A program made the position numbers and the translations under genes. A DNA stretch of 64,000 nucleotides from Oscillospiraceae bacterium (GTDB lineage: Bacteria > Bacillota > Clostridia > Oscillospirales > Acutalibacteraceae). Shown in pieces: positions 52,599 through 62,023 of this stretch. Below the pieces are notes generated by a model. The model saw only the letters and a list, made by a program, of their open reading frames with translations. It was not told the origin of the DNA and did not search any database. Each line of letters begins with the position of its first letter. Positions within the stretch are counted from its first letter, which is position 1. Location of the stretch: contig JAISBW010000012.1 in assembly GCA_031265995.1 (NCBI GenBank), forward strand, positions 22,536 through 86,535. The letters run 5' to 3'.

Positions 52599-52631
52599 AG
52601 GACCTGTATTCAAAAGAGCAAATTCCAAGGA
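52599..52631 (+). mobile_element. Truncated MITE-like element (one TIR plus adjacent core)
   Basis: aggacctgtattcaaaagagcaaattccaagg. Confidence 0.7.
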
Positions 52632-52643
52632 GAGGTGATAAAC

Positions 52644-53651
52644 TTGAAAGATTTATCGAATAAAGCTGATGAAAAAAAGCAAGAATTTTTAAAAATGTTT
52701 GAACTTTTGAAGTCCGAAAAAGATTTAAGAAAATTAGAAATTTTGTTCAAATCTTTTTTGAAAGATTTGTATTCTGAGCTTAAATTTTTTGATTTAAACG
52801 AAAAAAAGACAAACGGAAAGATTATCAACGATTTTAAGAATGCGATGCAACTTGAGTTTTCTTCGGCTTATGAGAAATTTGGATTAGAATCTGAAACTCG
52901 CCGCCATGATCCGAGTATAATAAGGTCTGGAATAAAATTTGGTTCGGTTCACCCGTTGATAAAATTATATAAAAAAATGGAGAAGATTTTTTTAAATATG
53001 GGTTTTTCAGTGGTTCAAGGACCGGAAATTGAGCTTGATTGCTATAATTTCGAAAAACTTAACATGCCGCCTCATCATCCAGCTCGCGATATGCAAGATA
53101 CTTTTTACATTTCTTCTCCCGAAGTTTTACTTAGATCTCACACTTCGTGCGTACAAATACGTACGATGGAATCTATAAAACCGCCTTTTCAAATTATTTC
53201 TCCTGGAACGGTCTATCGGGTTGATGATATAGATCCGCAGCATACTCCGATGTTTTATCAAGTTGAAGGTTTAGTGATTTCTGAAAATGCTTCGTTTGCG
53301 AATCTTAAATCAATTCTTATAAAACTTTTAAGAGAAATATTCGGAAGGGAGATAGGCGTAAGATTTAGACCTTCGTATTATCCTTATACAGAGCCAAGCG
53401 CGGCAATTGATATGTCGTGCATAAAATGCGATGGACAAGGTTGTCAAACTTGTTCAGGGGCGGGGTGGATTACTGTTTTGGGTTCTGGGATGGTTCATTA
53501 TAAAGTTCTCAGAGAAGCCGGTATAGACAGTGAAAGATATATCGGATTCGCTTTTGGTTTAGGGCTTAACCGTCTTGCGCTTCTTTATTATGATTTGAAC
53601 GAAATAAGAAAAATTTATGAGAACGATGTGAGTATTTGGAGACAACTTTAA
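52644..53651 (+). CDS. pheS: Phenylalanine--tRNA ligase alpha subunit
   Basis: HPLIKLYKKMEKIFLNMGFSVVQGPEIELDCYNFEKLNMPPHHPARDMQDTFY; CIKCDGQGCQTCSGAGWITVLGSGMVH; TTG start after ggagaggtga more likely than GTG at 52635. Confidence 0.96.
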   Translation: MKDLSNKADEKKQEFLKMFELLKSEKDLRKLEILFKSFLKDLYSELKFFDLNEKKTNGKIINDFKNAMQLEFSSAYEKFGLESETRRHDPSIIRSGIKFGSVHPLIKLYKKMEKIFLNMGFSVVQGPEIELDCYNFEKLNMPPHHPARDMQDTFYISSPEVLLRSHTSCVQIRTMESIKPPFQIISPGTVYRVDDIDPQHTPMFYQVEGLVISENASFANLKSILIKLLREIFGREIGVRFRPSYYPYTEPSAAIDMSCIKCDGQGCQTCSGAGWITVLGSGMVHYKVLREAGIDSERYIGFAFGLGLNRLALLYYDLNEIRKIYENDVSIWRQL

Positions 53652-53756
53652 AATTAGATTTAGGTCTGATTACAATAATTGGATGTAAGTATTTCACAGC
53701 AACCAAGTTTTTTAAGATTTGGATATTTTTATGCAGGTTATTAAAAGGGGTAGTTT

Positions 53757-55868
53757 ATGTTTAAATTTTCTTTAGATTGGGTTAGGGGCTTATTAGGAGA
53801 AGAGTCTAGTTTGAATTCGATACTTGATATATTATGTTTGCAAGGGTTTGAAGTAAAAACCGTTGAGGAGATAAACGGCGATCAAGTTATAACAATTGAG
53901 GTAAAGGCAAACCGTCCTGATATATTAAGCCATATTGGAGTTGCCAGAGAGATTACATCATTTAAAGAGTTTGCGGACGTATCAGTATTCGATATTAGTT
54001 CTTATTATGAATTTGATAATACTAAGCCAAATAATTCTGAATTTCCCGTGAGCGTAAAAATAGAAGAAGGTACTTGTGAACGTTTTTCAGCGATTATGAT
54101 AGAAGGAATAGATAATCATGCCAAAACTCCTAATTTTATAAAAAAAAGACTGGAAATTTTTGGAGTTAATAGTATTAATGCGATCGTAGATATTTCAAAC
54201 TACGTTATGCTTGAAATGGGTCAGCCAACGCATATTTATGATTTGGATAAAATTTCAAATGGCGAAATTTTTGTTCAAAAAGCTAAAAAAGAGGAGGTTT
54301 TTTTAACTCTGACAGGGAAAAGTTTTGAGGTTAAAGTAGGGGATATCACCATAAGAGACAATCTTGGGGTTATTTGTATGGCTGGGATTATCGGTTCACA
54401 GCGAGTAGAAGTAGACGAAGATTCAAAAAAAATTATGATAGAATCCGCGGTTTTTGAAAAAACAGCGGTGCGTGTTGCCTCTAAGCGTTCTAAAATTTCT
54501 ACTCCTGCTTCATTTAGATTTGAGCGTGGTGTTAACGCTAAAGCTTCACTTGATGCCGCAAGGATTTTGGCTAAAAAAATCGTTGAAACTTGTGGAGGAA
54601 AAATTTGTGGAATTTTCGACTATAAGTGTAAGGGTTTGTTTAAAGAAAATAAGATAAGAATTCGTGTGCCGAGAGTTAATTTGGTTTTGGGAACTTACTT
54701 AATCAAGAGCGAGATTACGAAATATATTGCGAAATATGGATTTGTATGTTGTAACGATAGCGGCGATGCTTTAGAAGTACTTGCTCCTCATTTTCGTCTT
54801 GACATCGATAGCGAAATTGACGTAATTGAGGAAGTTGCAAGAGGTTTTGGATACAACAGGATAGAACCAACAAACTTGCTGGCTGACACTGCTTATCGAA
54901 AAAACGAAGTTTATTCTGCTTTAGATACCATTAGAAACATAATGGTTGGTGTTGGGGCTGATGAGGTTATAACTTATTCGTTTATACAGAGCAACGCTAT
55001 GGAGGTTTTGGGAATTTTACCTAAAGATAAAGCGTATGGTGATGTATTCTTGCAAAATCCTATTTCGAGTTCTTATTCTCTTATGCGTCCGACTCTTGTT
55101 GTTTCGCTTCTTCAAACTCTTTCTTATAATTACTCAATGGGAAATTACGATTTGATCCTTTTTGAACTTGGGAGAACGTATGTAAGAGATCAAAATTATG
55201 ATACAGGATATAAAGAAACAGATGTTTTAGGCGTTATAATTTCAGGTAATAAAATTAACAAGGGTTGGGGAATTAAAGATGATTTAAAATTTGATTTTTA
55301 TGATTTAAATGATTTAATTAATATTATATATAATGAGTTCGGGCAGGATTTTTCTGTTTTGCCGGGAGAGTTTTTATTTTTGAATAACGAAAAATCCGCA
55401 TTGTTTTCGTCTATTTGCCACGGTTTTGAGATAAATGTTGAAGGCAAGTATTCGGGTTTTTTTGGTGAAATAAATAAGAAAATTTTCTCGGAAATCGTGC
55501 CTAATGTTAAACTTATTAAAGATGATATTTTTTATTGTGAAATTTTTATAGAATCTATTAAAGAAAATAAAAAACAGTTGAAATTTGAATCTAAATTTCC
55601 ATTGATATTACGAATGTATAATTTAAATTGCCCAAAAGATGTATCGGCTTCTAGAATAACTGATGTTATAAAAAATTCTGCTGATTTTGTGAGAAATATC
55701 AAAATAAAGGATGTATATGGCAGTGAAGAAAAAGATAATCACGCGTTGTTGTTTGAGGTAAGCTATAGACTTTCCTCGAGAACGTTAACCACAAAGGAGA
55801 TTGAAGATACAGAACATATTTTTTTAGACAAACTAAACAAAGAACTTGGTGTTTCTGTTAAATTGTGA
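53757..55868 (+). CDS. pheT: Phenylalanine--tRNA ligase beta subunit lacking N-terminal tRNA-binding domain
   Basis: ANRPDILSHIGVAREI, NAIVDISNYVMLEMGQPTHIYDLDKI, core PTLVVSLLQTLSYN, C-terminal FDX-ACB; EMAP-II-like B2 segment absent. Confidence 0.93.
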   Translation: MFKFSLDWVRGLLGEESSLNSILDILCLQGFEVKTVEEINGDQVITIEVKANRPDILSHIGVAREITSFKEFADVSVFDISSYYEFDNTKPNNSEFPVSVKIEEGTCERFSAIMIEGIDNHAKTPNFIKKRLEIFGVNSINAIVDISNYVMLEMGQPTHIYDLDKISNGEIFVQKAKKEEVFLTLTGKSFEVKVGDITIRDNLGVICMAGIIGSQRVEVDEDSKKIMIESAVFEKTAVRVASKRSKISTPASFRFERGVNAKASLDAARILAKKIVETCGGKICGIFDYKCKGLFKENKIRIRVPRVNLVLGTYLIKSEITKYIAKYGFVCCNDSGDALEVLAPHFRLDIDSEIDVIEEVARGFGYNRIEPTNLLADTAYRKNEVYSALDTIRNIMVGVGADEVITYSFIQSNAMEVLGILPKDKAYGDVFLQNPISSSYSLMRPTLVVSLLQTLSYNYSMGNYDLILFELGRTYVRDQNYDTGYKETDVLGVIISGNKINKGWGIKDDLKFDFYDLNDLINIIYNEFGQDFSVLPGEFLFLNNEKSALFSSICHGFEINVEGKYSGFFGEINKKIFSEIVPNVKLIKDDIFYCEIFIESIKENKKQLKFESKFPLILRMYNLNCPKDVSASRITDVIKNSADFVRNIKIKDVYGSEEKDNHALLFEVSYRLSSRTLTTKEIEDTEHIFLDKLNKELGVSVKL

Positions 55869-55901
55869 TTTTAAATTTTAATTTTTAGTTAGGAAAATTT
55901 G

Positions 55902-56810
55902 ATGGTAAAAAGATTAGATGTTAAAATTTTTGCAGGGAGTTCGGTTCCAAAACTTGCCTTAAAAATTTCTGAAGGTATTGGTGTCGAACCAGGAAATCTT
56001 GATATAAAAAAGTTTAGTGATAGCGAGACTTCGGTTTCTTTATTTGAAAAAGTAAATGGATATGATTGCTATGTTGTGCAGTCTACTTGTTTTCCGGCAA
56101 ACGACAATTTAATGGAACTTTTAATTATAGTAGACGCGCTCAGACGAGAATCTGCTTCTAAAATAACTGCTGTTATACCTTATTTTGGTTATGCTCGCCA
56201 GGATAGAAAAATTCATGAAGGAGAGCCGATTACAGCAAAGCTTACTGCGGATTTAATCACTTGCGCTGGCGCCGATAAAGTTTTGACTATGGATTTTCAT
56301 TCGGCGCAAATTCAAGGTTTTTTTAATATTCCTGTCAAAAATATTTCAGGAATGGAAATTCTTGCGGATTACATAAAAACAGAAAAAAATTTTAATCCAG
56401 AAACTTTTGTTGCGGTAGCCCCTGACTTGGGTGCAGTCGCTAGGGTTAGAAAATTTGCCGAAAGAGTAAATTGTGATGTTGCGGTAATAGAAAAAAGGCG
56501 CTCTAGAGCCAACGAATCAAAAGTTATGGGTGTTATAGGTGATGTTAAAGATAAAAATGTAATTTTACTAGATGACATGATAGACACAGCGGGAACGATT
56601 GAGGGCGCGGCTGTGGTTTTAAAGGAAATGGGATGTAAATCTATATTTGTTTGTGCGTCTCATGCGGTTCTTTCGGGAAAATCTGTAGAACGGCTTTCCA
56701 GCGATATTTTTGAAAAAGTGATTTTACTTGACACTATAGAAAAGGATATCCCTAAATTTAAATTCCTGAGCACCGCAAAGGTTTTCGCCGATGAAATAAA
56801 TTTATTATAA
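55902..56810 (+). CDS. prs: Ribose-phosphate pyrophosphokinase
   Basis: IPYFGYARQDRKIHEGEPITAKLTADLI, VAPDLGAVARVRKFAE, VILLDDMIDTAGTIEGAA. Confidence 0.97.
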   Translation: MVKRLDVKIFAGSSVPKLALKISEGIGVEPGNLDIKKFSDSETSVSLFEKVNGYDCYVVQSTCFPANDNLMELLIIVDALRRESASKITAVIPYFGYARQDRKIHEGEPITAKLTADLITCAGADKVLTMDFHSAQIQGFFNIPVKNISGMEILADYIKTEKNFNPETFVAVAPDLGAVARVRKFAERVNCDVAVIEKRRSRANESKVMGVIGDVKDKNVILLDDMIDTAGTIEGAAVVLKEMGCKSIFVCASHAVLSGKSVERLSSDIFEKVILLDTIEKDIPKFKFLSTAKVFADEINLL

Positions 56811-56910
56811 AAATTGCGCCACTCGGAATGACGTCAAGAAAAGAGTTTGAAAAGAAAACTAGCAGAATCTATCTGAAAAATGACGTTTATAGTTTTTATG
56901 AGAATGTGTT

Positions 56911-58137
56911 CTAAATTTCTATTGCTTCCGCAGCTGCCAAAATTGCTTTAGTTGACATGTAGAAATTAGTGCCTCCTTGAAGCCATACGGCAAATGGTTC
57001 GCGCAGCGGAGCGTCGGCGGAAATTTCAATAGATGAACCTGATATAAAACCCCCAGAAGCCATTATTATTTCATCTTTATATCCTGGCATTGCCCAAGGT
57101 AAGGGTTCTAAAAATGAATCAATCGGAGAATTAAACTGAATTGCCTTACAAAACGAGATTAAATTTTTTTTACTTTTTAATTTTATTATTTGAACTAAAT
57201 CAGTGCGGAGTTCACTGTATTTTGGCAAGACCTCTAGCCCCAATATTTCAAATAATGCGGAAGCGAAAACAGAAGTCTTTAAAGCTTCTTTAACCGCGGC
57301 TGGAGAATAAAAAAGTCCCATAAAAAGTTCTTGATTAAGATAAGAAGCTCCTGTATGAGAGATTCCTGGCGAAATAAAGCGTTGGCAACACAATTCAATA
57401 AGATCTTTTTTTCCAGCAACATACGCCCCTGATGAAGCGATCCCGCCGCCGAGGTTTTTTATAAGCGAGCCAACTACTAAATCCGCCCCAATTTCAGTAG
57501 GCTCTTGAGTTTGAACTAATTCTCCATAACAATTATCAACAATAACAATGCTTTTGGGTGATATTTTTCTTACGTTTTTTACCAAATCCTCTATATCTTG
57601 AATACTCATAGATTTTCTGAAAGTATAGCCTCTCGAGCGCTGGATATAAACTACTTTTGGTTTTTTTTGCAAAGAATCTTTCCAAATTTTGGATTCAAAA
57701 CTAAAAAATCCATCAAAAACATTTATTTTTTCAAAATTAATATTAAAATCAGAAAGAGATCCGCAATTTTCCCCATAAATGAAGGTATTTAAAGTATCAT
57801 AAGGTTCTCCGGTTACTGAGATAACCAAATCTCCAGGACGCAGAACTGCCGAAAGCGTAACAACTATCGCGTGCGTCCCACTTGCAAAATTAGCACTTAC
57901 CAACGCATGTTCGGCGCCAAGAACTTGAGCGAAAACTGAATTTAAAACTTCTTTTCCTGTATTGTAGTAGCCATATCCAGTAGAACGAGAAAAATGATTC
58001 GTGCTTACTTTATTTTCAATAAAAGATTTAAGCACTTTCTGAGAATTTTTTAAACAAATTTCTTCTATTCTTTCAAAATTATCCTTGCAAATATCCAAAG
58101 CTTTATGCGAAGCTTTCAAAACCGCATCGTAATTCAA
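56911..58137 (-). CDS. PLP-dependent aluminium-resistance/methionine gamma-lyase-related protein
   Basis: HFSRSTGYGYYNTGKEVLNSVFAQVLGAEHALV, SFASGTHAI-like NFASGTHAI, VVGSLIKNLGGGIASSGAYVAG. Confidence 0.85.
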   Translation of the reverse strand: MNYDAVLKASHKALDICKDNFERIEEICLKNSQKVLKSFIENKVSTNHFSRSTGYGYYNTGKEVLNSVFAQVLGAEHALVSANFASGTHAIVVTLSAVLRPGDLVISVTGEPYDTLNTFIYGENCGSLSDFNINFEKINVFDGFFSFESKIWKDSLQKKPKVVYIQRSRGYTFRKSMSIQDIEDLVKNVRKISPKSIVIVDNCYGELVQTQEPTEIGADLVVGSLIKNLGGGIASSGAYVAGKKDLIELCCQRFISPGISHTGASYLNQELFMGLFYSPAAVKEALKTSVFASALFEILGLEVLPKYSELRTDLVQIIKLKSKKNLISFCKAIQFNSPIDSFLEPLPWAMPGYKDEIIMASGGFISGSSIEISADAPLREPFAVWLQGGTNFYMSTKAILAAAEAIEI

Positions 58138-58180
58138 ATACTAAATTTAACCTCGATAAACGTCTATTATTATTTGCAAA

Positions 58181-58624
58181 TCATCTACCGGTAGAACCAA
58201 AACCGCCTATTCCTCTTTTAGTTTCAGAAATATCTTTAACTTCTTTAAATGCAAAATTTTCTATGTTTATGATAATAATCTGCGCTATTCTATCCTTATT
58301 CCTAATTATGTAAGGCTCGCCATCAGATACTCGGCAAAGAGCGACACGTATCTCGCCTCGATAGTCGCTATCAATAACCCCAACAGAATTAGCAAGACAG
58401 ATTCCATATTTAAACCCCAATCCACTTCTTGAAAAAACAAGCGCCGCATATTTTTCACTAGGAAGTTCAACTGCTATCCCACAAGAAATGTTCAATAGAT
58501 TTCCTTTAGATATCGAAACCTCATTCTCAAGACGCGCATACAAATCCCATCCGCAAGAACCTTGAGTTGATTTTTTTGGAATAATTGCATCTTCATAAGT
58601 TTTAACAAATTTTACTTCATTCAT
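58181..58624 (-). CDS. dut: dUTP diphosphatase
   Basis: STQGSCGWDLYA, SRSGLGFKYGICLANSVGVIDSDYRGEI, KDRIAQIII, RGIGGFGSTGR. Confidence 0.95.
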   Translation of the reverse strand: MNEVKFVKTYEDAIIPKKSTQGSCGWDLYARLENEVSISKGNLLNISCGIAVELPSEKYAALVFSRSGLGFKYGICLANSVGVIDSDYRGEIRVALCRVSDGEPYIIRNKDRIAQIIIINIENFAFKEVKDISETKRGIGGFGSTGR

Positions 58625-58852
58625 ACTTACTCCCAACAATTTCTGAAAAACAGCCTTGCAAATGTCCATTTACAGTGAGTTTTCCTCATTTTCAACATCT
58701 TTTCAACAAAAAAATGAGATTTTGGGGACGTTTTCAACAATTTGAAAAATAAAATAAACCAAATAATTCAAAAATTCATTAAATATTTTGAAAATTTCAA
58801 AGTAATCAACATAACTTTCGAATCAAACCTAATTTATAATTTAGACTTGAAA

Positions 58853-59323
58853 TTACCATCTGTAATGAGCAAAAGCCTTATTTGCCTCAGCCATTTTATG
58901 GGTATCATCGCGTTTTTTTACGGCCGCGCCGCTATTGCTGAAAGCATCTGAGATTTCACCCGCAAGTCGATCGACCATCGTACGTTCCGAGCGTTCCCGA
59001 GCATATTTAACAATCCATCTTAATCCCAAAGCGCGGCGCCGTTCAGCACGAACTTCCATGGGAACTTGATAGGTAGCCCCACCAACACGTCTGGCTTTTA
59101 CCTCAAGACTTGGGCTAGCGTTCTCCATCGCTTTTTCAAAAATTTCAAGTGGATCACGGTTTATTTTCTCACGAACTTTGTCAAGAGCGGCATAAACTAT
59201 CGATTGCGCCGTACTCTTTTTACCATCGAACATAATGACGTTTATAAGTCTCGTAATCAATTTTGAATTGTAAATCGGATCCGAAAGCACATCACGTCTG
59301 GAAACTGCGCCTTTTCTTGGCAT
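58853..59323 (-). CDS. rpsG: 30S ribosomal protein S7
   Basis: [65 protein letters not shown]. Confidence 0.98.
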   Translation of the reverse strand: MPRKGAVSRRDVLSDPIYNSKLITRLINVIMFDGKKSTAQSIVYAALDKVREKINRDPLEIFEKAMENASPSLEVKARRVGGATYQVPMEVRAERRRALGLRWIVKYARERSERTMVDRLAGEISDAFSNSGAAVKKRDDTHKMAEANKAFAHYRW

Positions 59324-59365
59324 GACATCCCACCTCGATGAAATAAAATATTGGCATTAATAAAA

Positions 59366-59815
59366 TTACTTCTTAGATTTTGCTTCCGCTTTCGCCGAAG
59401 CGCCTGATTTGGGTTTTTTTGTCCCATATTTAGAACGAGCCTTCATACGTTTAGACACACCTTGCGTATCGAGCGCTCCGCGTACTATATGATAGCGGAC
59501 TCCAGGCAAATCTTTAACACGTCCCCCGCGAATCAAAACCACACTGTGCTCCTGTAAATTGTGCCCAATCCCAGGAATATAGGCTGTAACCTCTATGCCA
59601 TTAGAAAGTCTTACTCTTGCAATTTTCCGTAACGCCGAATTTGGCTTTTTTGGAGTAGTTGTTTTGACAGCTGTGCAAACTCCTCTCTTAAGCGGAGAAT
59701 TATCATCTGTGGCGGAATGCTTTTTCGAATTCCATCCACGCAAGAGCGCCGCTGATTTTGGTTTCTTGCTGTAAGATTTTCTCCCTTTTCTTACTAATTG
59801 ATTAGCTGTAGGCAT
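59366..59815 (-). CDS. rpsL: 30S ribosomal protein S12
   Basis: [73 protein letters not shown]. Confidence 0.98.
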   Translation of the reverse strand: MPTANQLVRKGRKSYSKKPKSAALLRGWNSKKHSATDDNSPLKRGVCTAVKTTTPKKPNSALRKIARVRLSNGIEVTAYIPGIGHNLQEHSVVLIRGGRVKDLPGVRYHIVRGALDTQGVSKRMKARSKYGTKKPKSGASAKAEAKSKK

Positions 59816-59980
59816 CGATTTCTCCTTGTTAACTTTAAGAACAATCAAACGCAGTTGGATTATAGCACAGAAATTAAAAGTTGGTCAACTACATACTTAT
59901 TAATTTGTAAAAAACATATGGATAGTGTAAAATTAATCTGTGGTGTAGTTATTATTTTGTGTTTGAAATGTAGGTAAAGA

Positions 59981-61726
59981 ATGGGAAAAAAGAATAAAAA
60001 TAAATTTAATAAAAATTTTGCAATGATAACCATGTTAGCGATGTTATTGGGCGATATATTCGAAGTGAAGTCTTTAAACATCAAACAAGACCAATTTATC
60101 AAAAGTTCACAAATTAAACAGAGAAATAAATTATCAAATTATCTTAAAATAATTGCTCCAGTCAGCTTAGCTGTAGTTTTGTCTGATGTACTTTATTTTA
60201 ATTTTACACAAACAGAAAGGTTTTTAATTCGGCGTTACAAACACGAATTAGGACGTAGAAATTTAAGAAGAGAGGAATTTTTCAGAATAACGGAGCAGTT
60301 CAGGCCGCATATTGAGGCATTTAAAAAAACACGTCGTATACCCGAAGAACATATAGAATTTTATAAAAATCTTTGGAAGATTTACCAAAGATTGAGCGGA
60401 GATGCTGGTGAAAATTCGATATTTTTGACTTTAAATTCGTTTTTTGCTGAAACTGAAGAAGAAAAATCAAAATTAGCAGAAGAAGCAAGGTTGGCAGAGG
60501 AATCAAGATTAGCAGAAGAAGCAAGGTTAGCAGAGGAAGTAAGAAAGGCAGAGGAATCAAGATTAGCAGAAGAAGCAAGGTTAACAGAAGAAGCGAGAAA
60601 GGCAGAAGAAGCAAGGTTAGCAGAGGAAGTAAGAAAGGCAGAAGAGGCAAGAGAAAGAGCAAGATTAGCAGAGGAAGCAAGAATAGAAAGGAAAAGAGAA
60701 AGAGCAGAAAAAGAATTAAGAAGAATAAAATCAGAAGTAGAAAAAATGGAATTATTGGTAAGAGAAACAGAAAGAGAATTAGAAATAGTAAAAACATTAG
60801 AAAAAGAAACGATAGCAAGAAAAACATTGATAACAGAAGCAGGAGAAATAGCAACATCAAGAGGAATGGGAGGACATATAATAGCAGTAGTAATAGAAAG
60901 AGCAGAAAAAGCAATAACAGCATCAAAAGAATTAAGAGAAGGATTAGAAGAATTAATAAGAGCAGTAAAAGAAGCGTTAGCAATAGCAGAAGTATCAACA
61001 CTATATACGGTAAAAATAGCAATACAGAAAATAAGAGATGTAGAGACCAAAAAAAAATTAATTGATCAAAAACGAAAAGATGCAAGAAGTGCAATAACAA
61101 ATAGAGATTTTGAAGCAAGACCATTAGAAAAAGAATTAAAAGAAATAAAAGTAAGATCGGAGAAAACAAGAAGAGCAGAGGAAGCGAGAAAGGCAGAAGA
61201 AGCAAGGTTAGCAGAGGAAGCGAGAAAGGCAGAAGAAGAATTAAGAAGATTAAAATTAGATATAGAAGAATATTATAAACCAAATGTAATAAAAATAAAA
61301 CAAGGATTAGAAGAAACAATAGCATTAGAGAAAGAAGCGATAGTAAGAAAAACATTAATAACAAAAGTAGCAGAAATAGCAGAATCAAACGGGAATAGAA
61401 AAAGCAGAATGGAGGAACACATAACAGTAACAGCAATAAAAAAAGCAGAAGAAGCAATAATAGCAGTAAGAGAATTTAGAGAATTAGGTGAAGAATTAAC
61501 GAAATTGGTAATAGAAGGGGTAGCAATATTAGCAGAAGCATCAACTAAAGCAACGCTAGAAGAAGCAAGAGAAAAATTAGAAGAAAAAAATAGATGTATA
61601 GGTAGCAAAATGGATTTAATTTACCAAAAACGAAAAGCAGTAGGAGATGCAATAGCAGCGAGAGAACATAGCATAATACCATTAAAAACACAATTAAGAG
61701 AAGTAGTAAGATTAGCAAAAGAATGA
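59981..61726 (+). CDS. Coiled-coil protein with (L/K)AEE(A/S/V)R repeats and an internally duplicated module
   Basis: N-terminal hydrophobic region, then KLAEEARLAEESRLAEEARLAEEVRKAEESR...; unknown function. Confidence 0.75.
   Translation: MGKKNKNKFNKNFAMITMLAMLLGDIFEVKSLNIKQDQFIKSSQIKQRNKLSNYLKIIAPVSLAVVLSDVLYFNFTQTERFLIRRYKHELGRRNLRREEFFRITEQFRPHIEAFKKTRRIPEEHIEFYKNLWKIYQRLSGDAGENSIFLTLNSFFAETEEEKSKLAEEARLAEESRLAEEARLAEEVRKAEESRLAEEARLTEEARKAEEARLAEEVRKAEEARERARLAEEARIERKRERAEKELRRIKSEVEKMELLVRETERELEIVKTLEKETIARKTLITEAGEIATSRGMGGHIIAVVIERAEKAITASKELREGLEELIRAVKEALAIAEVSTLYTVKIAIQKIRDVETKKKLIDQKRKDARSAITNRDFEARPLEKELKEIKVRSEKTRRAEEARKAEEARLAEEARKAEEELRRLKLDIEEYYKPNVIKIKQGLEETIALEKEAIVRKTLITKVAEIAESNGNRKSRMEEHITVTAIKKAEEAIIAVREFRELGEELTKLVIEGVAILAEASTKATLEEAREKLEEKNRCIGSKMDLIYQKRKAVGDAIAAREHSIIPLKTQLREVVRLAKE
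60474..60690 (+). repeat. Degenerate short tandem repeat encoding AEEARL/AEEVRK units
   Basis: Iterated gcagaagaagcaaggtta / gcagaggaagtaagaaag 18-mers; a short block recurs near 61177..61240. Confidence 0.8.
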
Positions 61727-61784
61727 CGAGCCTTCCCCTAATTCAATGTAAACCTCCGAAAAGGTGTAGAGTAAAGATACACTA

Positions 61785-61947
61785 AGAACTTATATTCAAA
61801 AGGATCAAAATACCCAATTTTCAATAATTTTTTTCAAAATTTTGTCAAAAATGCTCAGAATACATAAAGTATTCATTGCGCTTTTTTATCATTACTGAAG
61901 AAAAATTCTTCAAAAATTTGGAATTTGCCCTTTTGAATACAGATTCT
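61785..61947 (-). mobile_element. MITE-like element copy 11 (full length)
   Basis: agaacttatattcaaaaggatcaaaatacccaattttcaataa ... cccttttgaatacagattct. Confidence 0.85.
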
Positions 61948-62023
61948 TAAATTATTTTCACCCAAAAACAAAAGTGCTCAATTACTTTATATGGAATTTT
62001 ATCCATCTCGGAGAGAAGACAGA

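Noticed and set aside
53757-55868. pheT as a pseudogene because of its short length
   Set aside because: Frame is intact and all catalytic, editing and FDX-ACB motifs remain; a clean domain absence fits better than decay.
60382-61050. 222-aa minus-strand ORF rich in Ser/Ala
   Set aside because: Another antisense shadow of the AEEARL repeat gene.
60321-61457. 378-aa minus-strand ORF (MLLLLFLLLLLL...)
   Set aside because: Antisense shadow of the A/G-rich, A-ending-codon coiled-coil gene; Leu/Ile/Phe low complexity is a composition artefact.
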